Assembly (NCBI GenBank): GCA_031285485.1
Contig: JAITWC010000003.1
Span: forward strand, 1 to 12,647
From: Alistipes sp.
Lineage (GTDB): Bacteria; Bacteroidota; Bacteroidia; Bacteroidales; Rikenellaceae
DNA length: 12,647 nucleotides
Direction of reading: 5' to 3'
The position numbers were made by a program, and so were the translations under genes. Every line of letters starts with the position of its first letter. Positions within the stretch are counted from its first letter, which is position 1. Shown here in pieces: positions 4,932 to 12,512 of the stretch. The notes below the pieces were generated by a model. The model had not been told where the DNA came from. It saw nothing but the letters and a program-made list of their open reading frames with translations, and searched no databases.

Positions 4932-7268
4932 TCAGAACGGATAACCGATCGCGAGATGCAGGCCGAGGCCGTCGCGGAAACGGGGAATGTTGTACCAACC
5001 CGTGCGAGCGGTTGTGTACGGCAGGTGGAGGCCGATGCCGAGGTCGAGCCTCACCACCAGGAACGAGAGATCGTAGCGCAGCCCGGCTCCCGTGCCTGCC
5101 GCGATCTGATCGGGGAAACCGCGGCTGCCCGCAACTCCTCCCGGGCGGGCGGGGTCGTCGCGCAGCAGCCACACGTTGCCCGCGTCCACAAACACCGCGC
5201 CGCCCAGCCCGCCGGCGATCGGGAAACGGAACTCGGCGTTGACCTCCAATTTCAGATCGCCCGTCTGGTCGAAATACACATACCGCCTCGATCCGCTCCC
5301 GGCCCGTTCGGCCGAGTGGTAGCTGCCGGGGCCGATCGAGCGAACGGTGAAGGCGCGGATGCTGTTGGCGCCCCCTATGTAGAACTGCTCGGCGTAGGGC
5401 AGCACGCTCGAATTGCCGTAGGCGTGGCCCGCACCCGCGAAGAGCCTCAGCGCGACGGTGCCCGCCCGCGCCACCTGTTTGTAGAGCCTCACCTCGACCG
5501 TCTCCTTGAAGAACTGCGAGAACGGATCGCCGAAGAGCCTCTTCGCCCCCTCGCCTCCCGCCGCACCGAAAGCCGAGTAGAGACCGGCCCACACGTTGCC
5601 CGCCGAGGTGAGCGTGGTTTGAACCGTGACGCGGTCGCGCCGCGAGGTGCCGGAGCGGCGATCGTAGAAGAAGGTGTAGGAGGCCGATGGAATGAACTGG
5701 TCGTCGAACGAGCGGGCGATGACGGGATTGGCGGCCATCGCCTCGTCGAACTCGGCGGTGGTGCTCAGCAGCTTGTTGTAGGCTATTTTGAACGGCGTCA
5801 GGCTGTGGGTCACGGTACCCGAGGTGCGGAAGTCGTAGGTGTTGGAGTAGCCGAGCGACAGCATGCGGAAGAACCTGGGCCGGTTCAACAGGTCGGCCCC
5901 GAGGTTGTAAGATGTCCGGCCGCCGTGGGGCAGCGCCCGGTCGATGAATCCCGGCACCAACATTCGCGGGAACGTGAGCGAGGCCTTGACCCCCATCTCG
6001 TAGGAGTTTACGGCAATGGCGTTGGCCCCGGTGGATGTGTTGCCGGTCTGCCACTCGTATGATGCCACCAGTCCGAGGGTCAGCACCTCGCCGCCGCGGA
6101 AGATGTTGCCGTGGCCGAAGCTCAGTTTGAGTGCCGGGCCGATGAAGCTGCTCGACTTGTATGCCAGGTCGGCTTCGAGGCCCATCTCCATCGGGGTGTT
6201 CATGGCGGCGGACAGGGCCACGTCGAGCGAGTCGCCGGGGTGCAGCGAGTCGGGCGGGGTGACCTCGGGATTGACGTAGCGGAACACCCCGAGGCGGGTG
6301 AGGTTGCCGGTCACCCGGTCGATCGCCGGGAGGGTCGCCGCATCGCCCCGGCGCAGGGTCATCGCGCGGCGGATGACGCTTTGACGCAGCCTGAGCGGTC
6401 GCTGGTACCACACCTTCGTTCCGGCAATCTCCACCGAGTCGGCCTCGCCCGTGCCGTCGGCGCTGAATATCCGCAGTCCCACCTCGCCCACCCTGCGGGG
6501 CAGCAGTGCCGCCGGTGGAGCGTCGGGCGAGACGTTCATCCTTAGATCGACCCCGAGGGGCACGCGGGTGGTGTCGGCGGTGTACTCTATATATTCGGGC
6601 CGGAACCACCAGTAACCCCGGCTGCGCAGGGCGTTGGCAATGCGCACACGTTCGCGGGCGAGGGTGTCGACGTTGTATTGCAGCCCCGGCCGCACGTTCG
6701 ACGCGGCGGTGATGGTGGCTATCTCGCGGGTGAGGGTGTCGCGCACCGCGGGGAAGGCCACCGTCTCGAAGTGCCACGGGCGGGCCACGTTGACGGAGTA
6801 TCCCACCCCGGTTTTTTTCGGGTTACGACGGGCGGGGAATATCTCGTAGCTCGCCCCGGAGCCGAAGTAGCCGTGGTTGTCGAGAATGTCGCTCACCATG
6901 CCTGTGCGGGCGGCGGGCTGCACGTCGTGTTCCATCACCACGGGCGGACGGGCCAGCATGCGGTAGAGCCACGCGCGCAGGCCGGTCTTCTTCTCGGAGT
7001 AGAGCGAGTTCCACGCCCACAGGCCCACAGGCAGCGGGGTGCGCACCCACGGAGAGATGAGCGGATTGTTGGGCTTCACTTTCAGGGGCGCGCTTGCCGC
7101 GGCCGTGACGCTCGGCGGAATCTTTTCGCCCGGCGTGACGCTCGCGATCTCTATCTTGCGTACACCCGTGTAGAGGCTCTGGTCATCGGTGAGCCTCCGC
7201 GTCGTCGAACACGCCCCAAAAAGCAGCAACAGCGCCGCCGCCATGAATATCTGTCTACTCTTTTTCAC
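4932..7268 (-). CDS. tamL: TamA-like outer-membrane lipoprotein (BamA/TamA superfamily), TamB partner
   Basis: 778 residues from the GTG at 7268. I chose this start because it gives a proper lipoprotein signal, VKKSRQIFMAAALLLLFGAC, with a basic n-region and the lipobox Cys at residue 20. An ATG at 7244 would leave no positive charge, and TTGs at 7274 and 7310 are alternatives. After the lipid anchor comes a POTRA-like periplasmic region of about 350 residues. A 16-strand BamA-type barrel follows, with typical motifs such as FYIGGANSIRAFTVRSIGPGSY and DAGNVW, and the chain ends in a C-terminal Phe (GYPF), as expected for an outer-membrane barrel. The family inserts or exports envelope proteins. 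Lipid-anchored TamA variants paired with TamB are known in Bacteroidota, and here the gene overlaps the end of tamB by about 14 bases. The symbol tamL follows that pairing. Canonical BamA is less likely because of the lipobox and the tamB neighbour. Confidence 0.88.
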   Translation of the reverse strand: MKKSRQIFMAAALLLLFGACSTTRRLTDDQSLYTGVRKIEIASVTPGEKIPPSVTAAASAPLKVKPNNPLISPWVRTPLPVGLWAWNSLYSEKKTGLRAWLYRMLARPPVVMEHDVQPAARTGMVSDILDNHGYFGSGASYEIFPARRNPKKTGVGYSVNVARPWHFETVAFPAVRDTLTREIATITAASNVRPGLQYNVDTLARERVRIANALRSRGYWWFRPEYIEYTADTTRVPLGVDLRMNVSPDAPPAALLPRRVGEVGLRIFSADGTGEADSVEIAGTKVWYQRPLRLRQSVIRRAMTLRRGDAATLPAIDRVTGNLTRLGVFRYVNPEVTPPDSLHPGDSLDVALSAAMNTPMEMGLEADLAYKSSSFIGPALKLSFGHGNIFRGGEVLTLGLVASYEWQTGNTSTGANAIAVNSYEMGVKASLTFPRMLVPGFIDRALPHGGRTSYNLGADLLNRPRFFRMLSLGYSNTYDFRTSGTVTHSLTPFKIAYNKLLSTTAEFDEAMAANPVIARSFDDQFIPSASYTFFYDRRSGTSRRDRVTVQTTLTSAGNVWAGLYSAFGAAGGEGAKRLFGDPFSQFFKETVEVRLYKQVARAGTVALRLFAGAGHAYGNSSVLPYAEQFYIGGANSIRAFTVRSIGPGSYHSAERAGSGSRRYVYFDQTGDLKLEVNAEFRFPIAGGLGGAVFVDAGNVWLLRDDPARPGGVAGSRGFPDQIAAGTGAGLRYDLSFLVVRLDLGIGLHLPYTTARTGWYNIPRFRDGLGLHLAIGYPF

Positions 7269-10200
7269 TTTCAACTCTTTTCGGTCTCGTGCGGCGAAAC
7301 ATATCCCCAAACCTGTTGAGTTTCCGGCGCAGGACGAACCCGCTGCCCGTCTCTGTCACCTCTCCTTCGAGGATGCTTTCGCGTGTGTTGTAGCGAAACA
7401 GTTTGAGGAACATGTTATCGCGCCGTGTTAAGCGGTATTCGAGGGTGACGTCCTCCAGTAAGGTTTCGGCCAGCCCACCGGCACCGCCCATCCCATAGCC
7501 CCCGACGTCGGAGACGTGTCCGCCGATGGAGACCTTCACGCGATCGGAGAACAAGCTCTTGGAGATGTTGTAGGAGTAGTCGGTGCCGGTGGTGCCTGAC
7601 CATGGGTCGGTGGCGGAGCGGATGCCCATCTGGAAATCGACCCCGCGCAGATTGTTGCGCGCCCACTGGTTGATCTCCCGCTCCACGAATTCGCCCAACT
7701 GCCTGCGCGCATCGAAGCCGTTGCGGGCCGAGGAGTAGGCCTCCCCGGTGTAGCGGTTGAAGGCGAGCAGCGACACGGCCTGCTGCATCTTCGCCTCGGG
7801 GGTCATTTGCAGCAACTCGTTCTCGATGTCTATGTCGGAGGGTGCGTCCAGGTCGAAGGTCATGTCGACCCCCGAGGCGAGGCTCCCGGCCACCGACACA
7901 GTGATGTCGAACGGTACCTGGCGCGAATCGCCGCCCTCGCTCTCAAGCGTGACATCCATAGTCTGCGTTGCGGTTATGTTCATCCTCGGATCGGCCGCCG
8001 GGCCCGTCCACTCGATGTAACTGCCATCGGAGACGAAGAATATCTTCTGCGGTATGAGGGGCGGGCGGTAGTAGAGCGTGCCTCCGGTCATGGTGTATCG
8101 CCCCGTGAGACGGGTATCGCCCTGTGGATTCATGGAGAATGCGAGGTCGCCGCCGCCGGTCAGTTCGATTCGGTTCTCGTTGAGTTCGTCGAGCGAGAGG
8201 GTCGCCCGCAACCCGTCGCCTATGTCGATGCTCACCAGCATGTCTATCCCGACGCGGCGGCGGGGAGTGGCGGGGGTTGCGGCTGTGGTGACGGTGGCAA
8301 GCGAATCGGCGGCTAAACTTACGAACCGTACGATATGTTGACGCTCGTCGCGCACCTGCTCGCGGTCATCGCGCACTATGTACACCATGTCGGTATCTTC
8401 CGACAGCACCACGTTGCCCCTCACTCTCAGTGCATCGAGCGGCCCGCGGGCGGTGATGGCGGCGTCGAGCGAGGCGCGGCCGTACACCTGCGAGCCACCT
8501 ATGTGGGTCGAGTTGACGAACTGGAAATCGCGGGCCTCAACCACGAGGTCGGCCGTCGGGGCGGCGAGGTCGGCAATGTCGACGTTGCCGGTGAGGGTGA
8601 GCCGCCGGTCGTTGGGGGCGGTGAGTCCGAAATCGGCTAAGGTGACGCGGTTGCCAGCAATGGCGACCCGCTCGGTGGAGATGCCGAGTCGGGTGCCGGT
8701 CATGGCGAGTGTAATCCCGGCGTCGGTGAATCCCACGTCGCCGATTATGGCGGGTTTCGAGGTGCTGCCGATGATGTGGAATTGGCCGTCGAGGGTTCCG
8801 TCGAGAGTTGCCGTGCCGGCGGGCAGGAACCCTTCGGCGAGTGCTATCGGTAGGGCGGGCACGTCGACAGTTAAGTCGACCGACCCCGCCTCATAGGTGC
8901 CGCGGGAGGTGAGTGCGGTGCGTTTTTCAAGTTCAACGGAGGCGTATAGCGTCATGCGGCCTGAGGCGTCGGAGCCGAGGTCCACCGTGGCGTCTATGTC
9001 GGCAAGGCGGCGACCGGAGTAGGCAAAATCTTTCACCCCGAGGTTGCCTTTCGCCGCGATCACGGTGCCTCCCGCACCGTTGGGGTGGAGACCGAAAGTC
9101 AGGTCGGACGAGACTATGCCACCCACCGGAAGCGCAATGGGAAGCAGGTCGAGCATCGGTTCCAGATTAAGTCCTTCGGCCACCAGCCTCAACGCTCCTT
9201 CGGGAATGCTCGGCAACGAGGCCGAGGTGAGGGCGAGATGGCGCTTGGTGAGGCTGTCGGTGGTCGCCAGACTCAGATCGGCTCTCAGTGCGCCGCCCGG
9301 ATCGTATTCCACCCAGTCGGAGCCGACCCGCCAACGCTCGTAACCGAGGATCAGACACTGATCCAACTCGGCACGGATGGCACCGGAATCGAGGAGCGAG
9401 GCTCGCAGTCCGAAATCAAATCCCGTCTCGCCCGCCGTATTGCGCTGCACTACGTTTGCCGTGAGCGACCGTCCCTCGGCGCCGCCCGACACACCGATCA
9501 GGCTGAAGTCTGTGGCGGAGTGGAGGGAGTTGGCGGAGACTCCTGGAATCCCGGAGACGGGTATGTTTTCGAACCGCGCTTCATAGTCAAGCACATCACC
9601 GTTCTGCTGTGCGGCGAGAGTGAGCGTGTCGACCTCGAGGTTGCCCGAGGCGAGGCCTGTCACCTGTGCGTCGAGGGTGAGCGGCTCTTCGGGAAGCGTC
9701 GTGACGCCGATCATGAAATCTTCGTAATCTATGCCCCGAAGCGCCGCCAGATCGTGCAGGAAGTTATCGCGCCCGCCGCGTGCCGCCATAACCATCGGCG
9801 GCAGGGCACTCCGCAGAGAGTCGATCGACAGGTGGCGCGCAGAGAGTTGACGCGTAATCTCGCCGCCAGTTCTGGCCGCCTCCCTCACGAGCGAGTCGGG
9901 CTGCATGGGCGAGACGAGGCCCACGGCGAGATCGCCCGAACGAACCGTTGCCCGAGTTCCCTCCGCCGAGGCCGAGATCTCAGCCTCGGCGGGTACTATG
10001 GTGTATCGTTCACCGCCGAGCCGCACTCTTGTTGTGTCGATTCGGGCCTTTACATTATAATTAATCGTGGATTGACCTTCGACCCGAGCCTCAAGGTCGA
10101 CGTCGGTGGCGAGCAGGTCACTGCGGCTGGCGACGGTGGCGGCGATGGTACCACCCGACGCGGTGAGAGACGCGGATACAGGCCCGAGGTCATTACGACC

Positions 10201-11640
10201 GAAGTCAAGGCGATCCACCGTGAACTGTGCCGCGCCTTCCATAGTCCGCGGGTCAAAACCGCGGCCCCGAACGCTCAGTGCGAGCGTCGCAACGCCTAAC
10301 GAGTCGCGCGGCAGGAACATGGAGAGCGGAAAAGCGTTCATCTGCACCCGCGCGTCGTAGCTCCCGCGGCTAGTGTCGTAGCTGCCCCGTGCGTCGAGCC
10401 GCCCGGTGCCTGGTCTCAACGTGAACGAAGTGAGGTCGTAACGAGTGTGCGAAAGATTGACTCCGGCGCTGAAAGTAATCCTGCGCGGGATCGCCACCCG
10501 TCGCCTGAGCGCGGTGTCGGCGATGAGGGCGCGCAGTGGGCGGGCATCGTCCATTCGTCCTTCGAGGGCAATCCGACCCGCGAGCGTCTCTGGAGTGGTG
10601 GCACCGCGGAGTGTGCCGCGAATGGTGAGGGCAATCATCGGCGGTAACTCCAAGTCGAGCCGCTCGATGTTCAGATCTTCGAGGGTACCGCTCACGGTGC
10701 CTTCGAGCGAGAACATCCGTCCCGCCGCGAGATGCCCGAACGGCTCGGGCAGGGGGGCGAAAAGCGCGACCTCCGCGGGGTCGATCCGGGCGGACACGTT
10801 GGTGCGAATGGCAGTCGGAGCCGCATCACTCAACTCCATAGCGAAATCGCCCTTGATCCGCGAACTGACAGTCTCAAGAGCAACATCCGATAGCAAAAAC
10901 GCCCCGTCCCGCATCGTCACATCGCCGCTGACAGAGGTAATCCGGAACCCCGGCCGCTCGCTGAGCCTCAACTCCTCGACGCGGACTGAAAGATCCTCAC
11001 CGTGCAGGTTGAAGTCACGGGCGGTAATGGAGATGTCTGTTGTGCGGATTTTGTCGGGATCGAGGATGAAAGCGAAGTTGCTCAATCCGACACGGGAGAT
11101 GTCGATAGTCCAGTCGGGCGAGAGGGTGTCGGTGGACGCGGAGTCGGAGGTGCCAAGCGTCAATTCAACTTCGCCGTCATCGGCCGACACGCGAGAGAGG
11201 CTCACAGTGCGTAGCGCGAGATCGATCATCGCCGTTCCCGCTGCGAGGTCGTCGAATTGCACTCTCAGAACCATACCCGACAGAGTGTCGCGCCAAGTGA
11301 TCCGTCCAGCTTCAAACGCAATGTCGGAGACCCTCACCCGGCCTCGCAGCAGAGGCAGCAGCGCGGCGTGAATACGCGCCCGACTGAGCCCGGCAAGAGT
11401 GTCCCCGACGGGTGTAACCACAGTTACATCACGCACCGAAATCCCCAAAGGAAAACGCAGCCGGAATCGCTCCACCCTCACGTGCCAACCCGTGGAGCGG
11501 GCCACCGCCACCGTCCCGAGTTCGATCGCAAACCGCTGAACGGCCGGCAAATACACCGCCACACAACACAACAGTACGGTAGCGAACAGCCCCAGAAGCG
11601 TCCACCCCATGACCTTGATTATCTTCCCGAAAACACTCAT
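7255..11640 (-). CDS. tamB: Translocation and assembly module protein TamB (AsmA-like, DUF490)
   Basis: 1461 residues, in the normal range for Bacteroidota TamB. One N-terminal transmembrane helix (about residues 12-32) anchors it in the inner membrane. A very long beta-rich, AsmA-like region with many alternating-hydrophobic strands follows (about 40-1150). It is thought to form a hydrophobic groove across the periplasm. The C-terminal TamB domain (about 1150-1440) includes GGTLYYRPPLIPQKIFFVSDG (near 1186-1206) and DIENELLQMTPEAK, then LLAFNRYTGEAY (near 1292-1303), a segment typical of Bacteroidetes TamB. The chain ends in a basic tail. TamB-type proteins are linked to outer-membrane protein assembly and to phospholipid movement to the outer membrane. 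The C-terminus contacts its TamA-type partner, here the overlapping downstream gene. The ATG at 11640 fits the membrane helix well. Confidence 0.94.
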   Translation of the reverse strand: MSVFGKIIKVMGWTLLGLFATVLLCCVAVYLPAVQRFAIELGTVAVARSTGWHVRVERFRLRFPLGISVRDVTVVTPVGDTLAGLSRARIHAALLPLLRGRVRVSDIAFEAGRITWRDTLSGMVLRVQFDDLAAGTAMIDLALRTVSLSRVSADDGEVELTLGTSDSASTDTLSPDWTIDISRVGLSNFAFILDPDKIRTTDISITARDFNLHGEDLSVRVEELRLSERPGFRITSVSGDVTMRDGAFLLSDVALETVSSRIKGDFAMELSDAAPTAIRTNVSARIDPAEVALFAPLPEPFGHLAAGRMFSLEGTVSGTLEDLNIERLDLELPPMIALTIRGTLRGATTPETLAGRIALEGRMDDARPLRALIADTALRRRVAIPRRITFSAGVNLSHTRYDLTSFTLRPGTGRLDARGSYDTSRGSYDARVQMNAFPLSMFLPRDSLGVATLALSVRGRGFDPRTMEGAAQFTVDRLDFGRNDLGPVSASLTASGGTIAATVASRSDLLATDVDLEARVEGQSTINYNVKARIDTTRVRLGGERYTIVPAEAEISASAEGTRATVRSGDLAVGLVSPMQPDSLVREAARTGGEITRQLSARHLSIDSLRSALPPMVMAARGGRDNFLHDLAALRGIDYEDFMIGVTTLPEEPLTLDAQVTGLASGNLEVDTLTLAAQQNGDVLDYEARFENIPVSGIPGVSANSLHSATDFSLIGVSGGAEGRSLTANVVQRNTAGETGFDFGLRASLLDSGAIRAELDQCLILGYERWRVGSDWVEYDPGGALRADLSLATTDSLTKRHLALTSASLPSIPEGALRLVAEGLNLEPMLDLLPIALPVGGIVSSDLTFGLHPNGAGGTVIAAKGNLGVKDFAYSGRRLADIDATVDLGSDASGRMTLYASVELEKRTALTSRGTYEAGSVDLTVDVPALPIALAEGFLPAGTATLDGTLDGQFHIIGSTSKPAIIGDVGFTDAGITLAMTGTRLGISTERVAIAGNRVTLADFGLTAPNDRRLTLTGNVDIADLAAPTADLVVEARDFQFVNSTHIGGSQVYGRASLDAAITARGPLDALRVRGNVVLSEDTDMVYIVRDDREQVRDERQHIVRFVSLAADSLATVTTAATPATPRRRVGIDMLVSIDIGDGLRATLSLDELNENRIELTGGGDLAFSMNPQGDTRLTGRYTMTGGTLYYRPPLIPQKIFFVSDGSYIEWTGPAADPRMNITATQTMDVTLESEGGDSRQVPFDITVSVAGSLASGVDMTFDLDAPSDIDIENELLQMTPEAKMQQAVSLLAFNRYTGEAYSSARNGFDARRQLGEFVEREINQWARNNLRGVDFQMGIRSATDPWSGTTGTDYSYNISKSLFSDRVKVSIGGHVSDVGGYGMGGAGGLAETLLEDVTLEYRLTRRDNMFLKLFRYNTRESILEGEVTETGSGFVLRRKLNRFGDMFRRTRPKRVESEKE

Positions 11641-11660
11641 AGCGGCAATAATTTACCCCC

Positions 11661-11694
11661 CGAAGATACAAAAAGACCTCGAAAAAACGGCAAA
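11661..11694 (-). promoter_or_regulatory. Candidate tamB promoter
   Basis: On the minus strand a TTTG (11691-11694) is followed 22 bases later by TATCTTCG (11661-11668), one mismatch from the Bacteroidetes -7 consensus TAnnTTTG. The spacing is slightly longer than usual. Transcription would begin about 15-20 bases before the tamB ATG. The surrounding DNA is AT-rich compared with the genes. It is the only promoter-like arrangement I found immediately upstream of tamB. Confidence 0.35.
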
Positions 11695-11775
11695 ATACGG
11701 AGTAAGCGTTTAACGGCTCTCTTTGCTACGTCTTACGAGGATCTATTTCGACGTGTTTTCCATCCTTCCGACAAT

Positions 11776-11865
11776 TCACTATTTCACGATTTCGTTTTTG
11801 GAATTTCGCTATTTCGTTTTTCCGATTATATCTACGGGGGGAGAAACGAAATTGTGAAATAGTGA
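11776..11865. repeat. Large inverted repeat (23-base arms, 44-base loop)
   Basis: The left arm, 11776-11798 (begins TCACTATTTCACGATTTCG), pairs with the right arm, 11843-11865 (ends TTGTGAAATAGTGA), with 21 of 23 positions complementary. The loop holds a partial direct copy of the left arm (GCTATTTCGTTTTTCC). A 15-base inverted copy of the inner arm (AAAAACGAAATCGTG) recurs at 12225-12239. No target-site duplication or transposase is visible, so it is not assigned to a known element. Confidence 0.8.
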
Positions 11866-11947
11866 TTCGGTCAGGAGAGCGGATAAGTACACGGTATCAA
11901 TATGTTACGGCGTTCAGTTTCCTCAGACACGGAAAAACGAAACTTCG

Positions 11948-12060
11948 CATTAGGTTACATTTGCTTCCCAAAACGAGGCGGGCTTGCGGTAATTTGCGGC
12001 CCGCTTTTTCGCATTCGGTTCCCAAAAGCGGCCAAATAGGTTACATTCCTTTCCAAACGC
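11948..12060. repeat. Three degenerate short repeat units
   Basis: Unit one is GCATTAGG-TTACATTTGC-TTCCCAAAACG (from 11948). Unit two is GCATTCGG-TTCCCAAAAGCG (from 12011), which matches unit one but lacks the middle ten bases. Unit three is AATAGG-TTACATTCCT-TTCCAAACG (from 12035). TAGGTTACATT occurs twice, 86 bases apart (11951 and 12037). The copies look like decaying duplications rather than coding sequence. Confidence 0.6.
11978..12009 (+). terminator. Terminator-like hairpin, plus strand
   Basis: GCGGGC (11978-11983) pairs with GCCCGC (11999-12004) across a 15-base loop, and five T follow directly (12005-12009). The large loop makes it weaker than a classic terminator. No plus-strand gene leads into it. 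Confidence 0.4.
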
Positions 12061-12147
12061 GCATGGAGGCGGCATTTTGGGCCTCATCGGGGCGCCGCGA
12101 TCATCCGGCAATCCCGCCGCAAACAGAGCTAAATCAGCCCGCATTTT

Positions 12148-12173
12148 GGCCTCCTTTCGGGGGCCTTTTTTTT
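12148..12173 (+). terminator. Strong intrinsic-terminator-like hairpin, plus strand
   Basis: GGCCTCC (12148-12154) pairs with GGGGGCC (12159-12165), including one G-T wobble, around a TTTC loop, and is followed at once by eight T (12166-12173). This is a textbook Rho-independent terminator for plus-strand transcription, yet every recognised gene nearby is on the minus strand. It may end an unannotated plus-strand RNA. Confidence 0.65.
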
Positions 12174-12398
12174 GCCCAAAATTTTGAGAGGATGGGGTAA
12201 AGATTGCGGCTCTTTGGGGGTTGGAAAAACGAAATCGTGTCAATGGATGTGGTAAAGGATGGCGTTTTCAACTCCGAAAAACGGGGTTATACCCCCCTAT
12301 GGTATGCCGATTTTTTCACGAAAATCGCCAAAATCGGGGGTTATAAGTAGGGTGTTTTACCGGAAATCAACCCCAAAACGGCGGGAGCTGACCGCGAC

Positions 12399-12424
12399 AC
12401 ACTGACTGTAAATCAGTGTTTTAC
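12399..12424 (+). other. Stem-loop resembling a tRNA anticodon arm or terminator
   Basis: ACACTGA and TCAGTGT form a perfect 7-bp stem around the seven-base loop CTGTAAA, followed by TTTTAC. The loop equals a tRNA-Tyr (GUA) anticodon loop, but no D arm, T arm or acceptor stem can be drawn around it, so it is not a whole tRNA. With the following T-rich stretch it also resembles a weak plus-strand terminator. Confidence 0.35.
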
Positions 12425-12441
12425 GATTTTATAGAGGCGAG

Positions 12442-12485
12442 AAACGGCCCTAAACTGCGTGTGTGGCGCAATTTGGGGCCGTTTT
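12442..12485. terminator. Long hairpin downstream of the right-edge ORF
   Basis: AAACGGCCCTAAACTGCG (12442-12459) pairs with CGCAATTTGGGGCCGTTT (12467-12484) in an 18-bp stem with one wobble and one mismatch, around the loop TGTGTGG. It lies 28 bases past the stop codon of the minus-strand ORF ending at 12513, a good place for a transcription terminator. The T-run after the stem is short on both strands (TTTT on plus, TTT on minus), so it may act in both directions or only stabilise a 3' end. Confidence 0.55.
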
Positions 12486-12512
12486 GTGTGGCTGAAGTGG
12501 GTGTGATGCGGG

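Larger units (their letters stand above)
11641..12512. other. 872-base region without a convincing gene
   Basis: Short open frames exist on both strands (for example 11862-12200 plus and 11950-12243 minus), but they cross terminator-like hairpins and degenerate repeats and have no recognisable domains. The left third is AT-rich, unlike the genes. The region contains a large inverted repeat (11776-11865), scattered copies of AAAAACGAAA, three related units around TTCCCAAAA (11948-12060), terminator-like hairpins reading to the right, and a compact stem-loop near 12399-12419. It could hold a small RNA, or be a decayed mobile element or an integration scar. I saw no DnaA-box cluster and no CRISPR repeat. 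Confidence 0.6.

Noticed and set aside
4531..6777. A 748-residue minus-strand frame overlapping tamL
   Set aside because: It is Arg/Pro/His-rich and out of frame with the recognisable lipoprotein-barrel protein. It also runs through the repeat array, so it is a shadow.
11862..12243. Short open frames on both strands (11862-12200 plus, 11950-12243 minus)
   Set aside because: They cross hairpins and degenerate repeats, have no recognisable domain, and the plus frame runs straight through the strong T8 terminator-like hairpin.
12385..12460. A tRNA-Tyr gene around the CTGTAAA stem-loop
   Set aside because: There is no D arm, no GGTTCGAATCC-type T arm and no acceptor pairing at the right distances.
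11641..12512. A replication origin in the repeat-rich intergenic region
   Set aside because: I found no cluster of TTATCCACA-like DnaA boxes, and neighbouring genes do not diverge from it.
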